Below are positions 13,701-23,900 of a stretch of 64,000 bases of DNA, one piece after another (the first letter of the stretch is position 1; each line of letters begins with the position of its first letter). The notes under the pieces are model-generated. The model saw only the letters and a list, made by a program, of their open reading frames with translations, did no database searches and was not told the DNA's origin. The translations under genes were made by a program, and so were the position numbers. The stretch comes from Undaria pinnatifida (lineage: Eukaryota; Sar; Phaeophyceae; Laminariales; Alariaceae): NCBI GenBank assembly GCA_012845835.1, contig JABAKD010000028.1:12214717-12278716 (forward strand). The letters are read 5' to 3'.

Positions 13701-14826
13701 TAATTTTTATAATAATATAGCAAGTGTCGCTAGCAGGTGCAAAACTACGTAGTACCACATGCTACGAAAGTATCAAGTAGTAATACCGCCTTTTGGCTAG
13801 AGCAATTAATTGTGGCGGACAAGGCTCATCGTTGCAGTTCGTACACGTCCACGATGATACCTCTGCAGCCCGCGTTGCTCGAGGCGCCCTCTTTTTGTTT
13901 TACCTGACATATTTGGTTTTTTTGTAGGGTTTTAGGCTGTTTTTTAGTGTTTTTAGTTTTTTTTTGCTTCGAATCACGAGAGGGCGTCGACCCAACCCAG
14001 CCCTAACCCCGGCGCTAAGGCTCCGACCCGCGCGCTGCTTCGGCGCGCGTTTTAAAGAATCTGGTGAAAGTGTGTGGACCACCTCAAAATCGAAATCTAT
14101 TTGGTACTTTATCCGGTATGTTTTGTGGCTTGAGAGCGCCGCCAAGGATTACTACTGGTTTGCTTTCTTTGTGTGGCCGATGATTTGAATGAAGTCAATT
14201 TATTTTGATTTTTTTCCCTGTCAAGTCCAGTAGGGGTTATATAATAGTTGATCTCACCGATGTGTGTACGAGTAGCTCCAAACCAAACTGATTGTTCTCT
14301 GCTCCACGCACGCTACCCTCGAATGCCGAACGAATGCATCGCGACTAGCGCCCAACTACCGTGGTAATTTTCACACGCTATTATATTAATAGGAGCTGAT
14401 ATACAGTTAGTGCGCAGTAGGTTTTACACTATGTAAGAGCTAAATTTTTACAGTGTACAGTAGAGTAGACTATAGTCCCTCTATAGCGCCGGTTGAGTAG
14501 TGCCGGTTGGCCGCTATAGTGGCGGTGAAATCGCTTGGCACAGATAGGAACAACCAGTTGTGGCGACATGGGTAAGTAGCGCCAGTTGTCGTTACAGTGC
14601 TGTTTTTTCCGTCTGGCACACCAAGGCGCTGTAGATGGACCACTACTGCTGTAACACGTACTACCTTAGTATCAGTGCACAGAATGATTATTATGGAAAA
14701 TCGCCCTATATGCGGGTTCTACTAACCATGTCATACAATAATATCGTGCTTACTATTATAATAATATCTCCATGCAGGTTTTACAGTCGTATCAGTGCAC
14801 AGAATGATTATTATGGAAAATCGTCC

Positions 14827-14905
<79 letters not shown>

Positions 14906-17900
14906 GACCCTGACATCATCCAGGGGAGTCGCCGACCTAAATCTTTCAAGAGGATCAAATATATAACACGCGCGAACGGCCTTCCGTAAATGTTGTGCAA
15001 CTACTGCTGTATATTAGTGAAACATAGATGTACCACGCAGCTTGCAAAGTTGAGTTTCAACCATTCAATCGGTCGCACTCGCAGCCAACGTTTTTCAATT
15101 TTTTTTGCAAAATATAAGTAACAGACTAACCTCTTCGTTCGTTGTTTTTGGTTACGCTTGTGATGGTCTGCTGTGATTCAGCGTTGAGTGGATGGACAGG
15201 GACGGTGGGAGCCTTCTCGCTGTGGGCACGAATCACTGTGCTATTCAGCTGTGGGATGCGGCTAAGCTCGCTCAGGTATGTATGTACTTCGAAGAATACA
15301 TTGGTTTCTTGTTTCCAGGGCGTTTGACGGGTCGGGTCGCCTCTCGCGGGTCGGGTCGGGTCGGGCTTGGATCGAATCGTGGTACTTGGAAACCTCTTGG
15401 CCCGAACCGTTCTGATCCGTGAGAGTCCGAACTACCTCTTGACCCGACCCGAGTCGACCCGCGAGATTTTGGGAACCTCCTGACCCGACCCGCGGAATGG
15501 GTCATGACCCGTGAAAAGCTCTGCTTGTTTCAGTTGTGTGTACAGCATGCGGCAGCACTTGAAATAATTGGCAGTCAAGAAGTTCAGGGTCGAGTTTTGA
15601 GACGAAAGGAACATGGCTTTTGTTGAACTGAACACAGTGAAGGAAGGACGCACCCTGTGTTCCGTAATATTTCCAGCTTGGTGAGAAACAAGAGATTCTT
15701 AACTGGTGTCGCACACTGCTGTATTGTCTCATGTACGACTTCCTTCAGCCACTTTTTTTGTGTTTTTTTATGATCTGTTCGTGGGGTGTTGCTCTACTAC
15801 GAGTGCAGAGACAACGGATTAGTATGGCCACGAGTTAATGTGAGAATAACGACATGAACGCCTGGTATGCCCTGTTAATAGTGGTGTAATATAAGGGGAC
15901 AAGGGACAAGGGAAGGCAGTCGTGACTACGGCTTGTCCTGACGGTCGTCGAGTATAGAAAGCCTCTTGCGGGTTCACTCACCCCTGTAGAACTACAGCAA
16001 AGTATTTGGGGACACAATTGCCTTGGAATTAGTCTAATGGGGTATCACAAAAAAAAAAAAAAAAAAAACAGTTCAAGTAAAAGTTTTGACGCAATTGCCT
16101 TGGAATTAGTCTAATGGGGTATCACAAAAAAAAAAAAAAAACAGTTCAAGAAAAAGTTTTGACGTCAATCAAGTAAGCAATGCATGAATAATGCACCAGA
16201 TAAAAGTGGTATTAACTTGTCACTAATGGACCTGCGCTGTGCGTTGCACGTGCTTTTCGTATATCTTGACAGCGACTCAAGGTCGATCATGCCTACGGTA
16301 GAGGATCTAGATTCATTTAGTACGTTCCAGCATTTTTTTCCCGATGTAAATTGGAACCACCTGCAAAAAGATGTATCTCGTTTTCGGGGACATTTTACTT
16401 GGGATAATTGTGGGAAAAAATGTGAGATCCTAAATTAAGTAGATGTATTCTTTGAGCACTCTACGTACGACTACTTGTCTGAAACGACTGTTAACGCCGT
16501 TATGACTGGAAACCCGTTTTTGTGGACAACTTACTTGGATTTTGCATAGGGACGGGTTTTGGGGCTCTGAAGGGGTTAATAGCTCACGTTGTCGCTGTCA
16601 TGGGAGCTGAAGGACACGCCACTGCTGGATTGCGAATACAATCGGGTTAACTTGGCTCGCGACATGTATTCAATACATGGAACTGTGGTGAGCTTGATAT
16701 TTATTTTTCCCCATCCGCCGGAGGATAAATAAAATAAAAAAAAGGCTAATATAATTGTGACACGCTTGTTACGCGTCTATCCTTTTTGGTGCATTTATCT
16801 GTCAGCTTCGGATCATGACGGGACACTCGGCGCGCGTGGGAACACTTGCCTGGAAGAGACACGTCCTGTGCTCCGGCTCTCGCGACAGCAGCATCGTGCA
16901 GCACGACGTTAGGATCCCAAACCACAAGATTGCTACATTTGCCGGACACGATCAAGAGGTGGGAGGCGTTTGTTACGGTAGCAGCTGGGGGGGGGCGGGG
17001 AGCGCACCTGAAAGTTAGGGTTAGGGTTAGGGTTAGGAAACAGCTATTCCGTGCAGCACGACGTTAGGATCCCAAACCACACTAACTCTACGTATGTTTG
17101 CCTTTTTTTATTTTCCATTTTTTTATTTTTTATTTTTTTATTTACGTATTTCTATATACACATTTCTATATTTATTATAAAAATTAAAATACACTCCAGC
17201 TGTGAGATCGAAGATTTCGTCGAAACTCATCTTTGCAAGCTGTGTGTGATACTCCGATCGCGCGCATTACGAGTTGTGTGTCCTCATTAAGGATATAGGT
17301 CGGCGACTCCCCTTACAACTACAGTGTAGCTATCAGGGTCAACAGGATGATTTTAGTCAGTCTGTGCGCGGAAACTATAAAACCCGTTATATATTGGGCA
17401 GACGACAGGAAGCGGTAATACCGCGACCATTCCGCGCCACCGTGCGGTACAGCAGAATACGCATAGATTTTTGGCCCCGATCCGCGACGCTGATTGGTCA
17501 ACTCAGCCTCGTACCGGTTTTTGACACCAACCCCTTGCGATAGGTACATCGTATCGCGGCTTTTCAGCTCGACCGTCACCGCTTTCTGACGTGACCCATA
17601 CCGCTTTCTGTCGGAAAATAAATATGCCATGCGGACCGACTTTGCTCATGGCTCTTCACGGCGCGCACCCTTTCAAATTCCGGCCGAGCGTCAACCGTGG
17701 GCGCCATGTCATGTAGACTGCATAGCTACAAGACTACATGTAGAAGACCATGTAGAAGACTACAATGTAATATGCTCCCGATTATTTTAAGGTCCACATT
17801 TCAACAGTCGAAAAAGCCGTTGTTTCGTACATAGCCAGTAGTGTACGATACGACTACAAATGGCGCCATCACTTAAGGATATAAATATATATATTGCCCG

Positions 17901-20900
17901 AGGCTCGGTTATTATTCTTATTAGTTTTCATTGGGGCATCTTTTATTGTAGGTTCTAGTGTATGGGTAGTGTACTATAGGGTATTTTCCGGGCATCTCAC
18001 GTGAGCACAAGTTCTTATAACTACCAAGTTTAAGTGGTGGCGTCCTCTCCCTCCGTGGATTTCCACAGAATGCGGTGTAGGAATACGCAAGGCGGACGAG
18101 AGAGCGGTGTGTGTGCATCGTCAGGGTCGATGATGGCGCCATCGGTAGCGAGGGTTTTAACAGAATGCGGTGTGCGAATGCACAAGGCAGACGCGAGGTG
18201 GTGTACATGTGGGCCAAGAGGGTCGTGCGCGTGTAGCTGGACTGTCACTTCCCCTTGTCCCATTGTCCCACCCCTTTCTCCGCCATTCATACATACATAC
18301 ATGTACGTGGGGTGTGCAAGCTGTCTATGGTTGAGCAGGGTCGTGCGCGTGCAGGTGGACTGTCACTCCCCCTTGTCCCTTTGTCCCACCCCTTTCTCCG
18401 CCATTCATACATACATACGTGTAAGTGGGGTGTGCGAGCTGTTTATGGTTGAGCAGCGGTTCGTGCTGTGTGCCGAAGGGGTGTTGCGATGATTGCTCTG
18501 AAGGGATCCGAAATATGACGGCGCGCAGTTCTATGCATGCTACATGACGTAGCGCCTATGGTTGATATTCGGTCCGAATTTGTAAGGGTGCGGAGCGTGA
18601 AGAGTCTCGGGCAAAGTCGGTCCGCATGGTATACTTTCCGACAGAAAGCGGTATGGGTCACGTCAGAAAACGGTGACGGCCGAGATGAGAAGCCGCGATA
18701 CGATGTACCGTAAGGGGTTGATGTCAAAACCCGGTACGAGGCTGAGTTGACCATTCAGCGTCGCGGATCGGGGTAAAAAACCTAGGTGTATTCTGCTGTA
18801 CCACACGGTGGCGCGGAATGGTTGCGGTATACCGCTTTCTGTCGTCTGCCTTTATATGTTAATATCCCGCAGATGGGAAAAAATAAAGCTCAAGCATTCC
18901 GGCGATATTGGGTGAGAGTAATCAATCATTGGTTGGCGTTTATCGTAGTTGATCAACCCTGCCAGGCAGGCATGCTTCGGCCCTAAACGCGCTACAAACA
19001 CTACTTTTTAGTTTTTTCATCCTCCGGCGGATGGGGGAAAATAAAAGGTCACCCTTCCCACGTTCTTTCATACACGTCGTGTGTCATTCTAACTCAGTCG
19101 TATTCGCAATCAAGCTGGTTTTCTGGCGTGTTCTTCAGTTCCCGCGATAGCGATAGCGCGAGCTGTCCCTACCGGCGGTCCCCGTTACTACTCCGGCAGC
19201 GCAAGCTGCCACTGTACCGAATGCGTGAGTATGTCGACCCCACCTGACCCCTGGGGTAATGTGGGACTTGCGCAAGCTCACCCACTAACAAAACCCCCGG
19301 CCATGAGAAAACAGCCTTCGACTGGACTTGGTTAGTCCAGTTACGGTCCACCCTACCCATTCGGGCGTTGGTCCTCGTACAAACAATACCTTGGCCCTAC
19401 TGTAGAGGCATTCTGTGATACGGTGATAGGGTAGCACCTAGCTACAATCAGTTTATCAGTCAGGGTATCAGTCAGAGTATCAATCAGAGTATCATATCAG
19501 TCAGTTTATCAGTCAGTTCATCAGCAAGTTTATCAGCCAGTTTATCAGTCAGATTATCAGTCAGTTTATCAGTGGGCTTTTATTATGGCTCCTCGTTTGG
19601 GGAGCCTTTTACCTTGCCCAAAAACGAACCCTGGAAAAAAATGGAAAATGCATCCCCATGAGTAGTCCGATGGCCTCGAGAGGTACGGCTGCACTCGCCG
19701 TAGTCCGCGGGAACCGCCGCCCCCCCCCGCCAGTTTGTGTGATTTGCAGACCGATAGTGCAAAACGATTTTGATGAGGCCTTCCGAAGATATCGAGTAGA
19801 CGGTAGCGATATCGAGTAGACGGTAGCGATATCGAGTAGACGGTAGCGATATCGAGTAGACGGTAGCGATATCGATTAGACGATATCGATATCGAGGAGC
19901 TCCCCATTTTTAGTGGGGGAACATGATCACCCAGAAACATTGTTGGCTCAAACGTGCTATTACTCCTATCGTAGAAAGCCTCCATAGCACGCGCTAACTC
20001 CGCTTGGTTCGACCCAGGGGCTGTTTTGTCCGTGGTATTTTCCACGTTTCATACATTATTGGCCCGCAAGAAACTCAGCCTGAGATTTACGGGAACGTAA
20101 GAAAATCGGGAGCGGTTACACTAAAGCTAGTGTGGAACACGGCCTTTCTTAACCCCTTCCTTAACCGGTTTGGAGCCCGGGTATAGCGACGAAATAGCAA
20201 CCAAAGAAATACACGACAATTGCGACGTTATCCACCGTCTCCGTCTCCGTCAGTGCGCGGCAGCAAGTGGTAGGAATGGGATAAAGTCGTGGTATCGTAT
20301 CTTGTTGTGTTATTGCGGTTCGGACGAGCTCGGTTCGGATACGAAATGTATCATCACCAATAGCCTAAAGAAGCAGTCAGCGTATTGTCGAAGGGCCGAT
20401 GCTGTAACCGTCACTGTTTTTTGTCAACTTTCCCCGCTATAAGGAAGTCCCAAACGGAGTTAAACAAGAATAGCTTGGGCCGGTAGTATACTAAATTTAG
20501 TGTTGAACACACCCTTAAGTAATTAAGAAACCTAGCCTATGCCTGTAGTATACTAAAGTTAGTGTTGAACACACCGTTTGGTAAATAAGAAACCTAGCCT
20601 ATGCCTGTAGTATGCTAAAGTTGGTGTTGAACACACCCTTTAGTAAGTAAGAAACCTAGCCTGCGCCAATAGTACACTAAATTTAGTGTTGAACACACCC
20701 TTTAGTAAATAAGAAATCTAGCCTGGGCCTGTAGTATACTAAACTTAGTGTTGAACGTACTTTCTTTCAAATAAGAAACCTAGCCTGGGCCTGTAGTATA
20801 CTAAATTTAGTGTTGAGCATACCCCTTCTGAATAAGAAACCTAGCCTGAGCCGGTGACAACATGTCTTATTGAGGGACCTTTGCGGTATTACTAATACAA

Positions 20901-23900
20901 ATGTACCATGGTATGTTTTTCGCCGACACCCGTGTGTCACCACCCCCCCCCCCGTGACACTAAGGTGTGCGGATTGAAGTGGTCACCCGATGGTAACACT
21001 CTGGCATCGGGGGGCAACGAAAACTTTCTCTGCCTGTGGGACGCCAGCATGAGCGGGAGGGGAGCTATCGGCGGTCGCTCCTCCGTGATACACAGGCCTC
21101 GCAAGACTCTGGTGCAGCACGTAGCGGCAGTGAAGGCGTTGGCGTGGTGTCCGACTCAGAGGCACTTGTTGGCGTCGGGAGGGGGTACTGCCGATCGCAC
21201 GATCAAGGTAGGACACGGAGTGGTTGGAACCTGTCCTGTTTCTACGGACTAGATAATTTTTGCGATGAGCACTATCCAAGGTGGGACACCGAACGGTTGG
21301 GTCGTGTCCTGTTTCCACGGACTAGGTTGTTTTGGCGATGAGTTGGTTAATACCGCCGGCAGGGACAGGTCGCGCTGTCACTGGCACGGGAACGGAGGGA
21401 CACGCCAGCTGGCGCTGGATTGCGAATGCGATTGGGTTAAGTTGACACACGACGTGTATGAGTACACGTGGAAGTGTGGTGAGCTTACGCTTTATTTTTC
21501 TCCATCCGCCGGAGGATGAAAAAGCAAAGAAGAGAGTTGGTTAATGTGAGAACACCAGCACCAACAACACCTGTGGATGATGAATATTTTATCTACGGAT
21601 CGCGACATCAAGTCGGACACAGCAGTTGATGGAGTGTATTAATTACAAGCGAACGCGAGTTTGTAATATGTACGCCGCCTCAAGATAGCGGACCCTTTCG
21701 AGAGCGCTGAAGCCGGGTTATACCTGCACCTCCGCCGACGTACAAATACGCAAACTAGCCTGCCGCGCGAGTTTAGGGCCACGATTATATTGAAGTTTTA
21801 GGCAGACGTATTTTGTCTCGCCATTGCAGCAAACTTGGAAGAAAACCGAGGAAAAGAAAACGTGCAAACGTGGGAATGCTGGACCCTATGCGCGACAACA
21901 ATGAAGGCACGTGCCGGGGGGGGAGAATGGAGGACACCTGTGCTGACCACGGCTTGTCCAGAAGATCGTTGAGTGTAATGCAAATAAGGCCTCTTATGAG
22001 TTGAGCTTTTGGAGTACGTGGTAAAAGTGTGACGATTGAAAAAACAACAATAAAATGCGTCCCGGAATCCGACGAGCCCCGTTCGCTAGTATCATACAGC
22101 CTTCGAAAGTTTGTTATAGTCCTGGCTGCCGAACGCCGACAACCACATTGCTGCGCATGCTGCCGCGAAGATTCTGACGTGCTCTCTCTTGTCGGCAGTT
22201 GGTTCTGGCACACCTTTCAAACCGCCCATGCTTACCACGATGTTGTCGTACATGTGGCACCGCGAATGTTCTCTTGCTGGAAGTTCTTGAGCACGGCCGA
22301 CGTAACATGTACATGCTTATGACCGTTGCGTATTGAGCCGCGAGCAGTCTGACGTGCTTTCTCTCGATTGACGTGCTCTCTCTCTCGCTCACAGCTCTGG
22401 GACACAGCTAACGGGTCGATGCTTGTAACCACCATGTTGCGCGTGGTGCGGCGAATGTTCTCATGTGCTGCCCCCGCCATCCCACCTCTCTTTCTCTCTC
22501 TCTTGCCTGACGTGCTCTCGCTCAATGATGGCAGTTCTGGAACACGGCCAACGGATCCATGCTCAACTCTGTCGACACCGGGAGTCAGGTGAGCTCCTGC
22601 CTGCCTGTCCACCTTCCTTGTCACACGCGCGCGTGGCGTCGGTCGTGGGATATCATGCCGTGCTCTTGGATTTCTTGGATGTTGCAATTTTATGCTGCAG
22701 TTACCCTGACATGTTTGTGATTGGGCTGCTGAATACTTGGTTTATTTTTTAACGTAGGGTGTCATGCTTTTTGTTTTTCGGGATGTTGCGATTCAACGCT
22801 GTAAAAGGTACAGGAAGTATGTATGAAACTGGGCAATACGAAATGGAGGATGATATTTTTAGAAATAGAATAAGTCCGGGAGCCGATATGTACATCTCTA
22901 CAGCTCCCGAAATTTATTGATTTGTTCGTTTATGCAAATCCTAGACGTCGAAAATATGAAAATCGCGAAACGAAACTAATGTTTTATTATGTTAATTTGC
23001 GGATAATAGACTGAATTATTGAAATATTTGCTTTGCATCTTCGGGCACGCGAAATACTGAAGGTTGTGCAGAATGGTGTAGCATGCCTCTCTCCCTATTG
23101 GAAACCTAGGCTATGCCCGTACTTCTGTTTCTCATTGCGAAGGATTTCTGTTCCTTATTATGAAGTCCAGTGCAGTATTGCCTTGCGTCATGCCTTAACG
23201 TCATGCCCTGGTATCATTTTTTAGCCATAGGCGTGCCTTACTGCGCATGTCTTAAATCAGCTTTTCGCCGTGTCTTAAGGCTTTGTTATTGCTCTACTCT
23301 GCTGTCTGTCATATCCGTAATCTGTACTGGTACGAAAATGCCACCCTCATACGAGTACCGGTATGCAGCTATCCCGGCATGATGTGTAAACTGGTTGGCG
23401 TTATCCTGACATGATGTGTGATTGTCTGCCTGCTGTCTGTTTTTTGTTGGTCAGGTGTGCGCGCTGCAGTGGTCTCGACACAACAAAGAACTGGTGTCAT
23501 CTCACGGCTTCAGCGAGAACCAACTGTCCCTATGGAAGTATCCCAGCATGCTAAAGATCAAGGAGTTCAGGGGGCACACATCCAGGTAAAGGGGGATTTC
23601 TATTAGTAACGAACACTACAAATGTCAGACACATCCAGGTAAAGGGTCACTTCTAATAGTAACGAACGCTACAAATGTCAGACACATCCAGGTAAAGGGT
23701 CATTTTTTTATGGCGAACACTGCAAATGTCAGGAGTCGTGACAAAAACGTGACATTTTCGCCAATTGTGGTATGGTATTATACAAGTAGTTGCTTTGTGT
23801 TTTGTTTTGGTTCTTTTTCTTTTACTTTTCCGTAAAAAATGATGACAGGATTAACACATGCAGGTAAAGGGTCATTCCTAACGAACACCAAAAATGTCCG

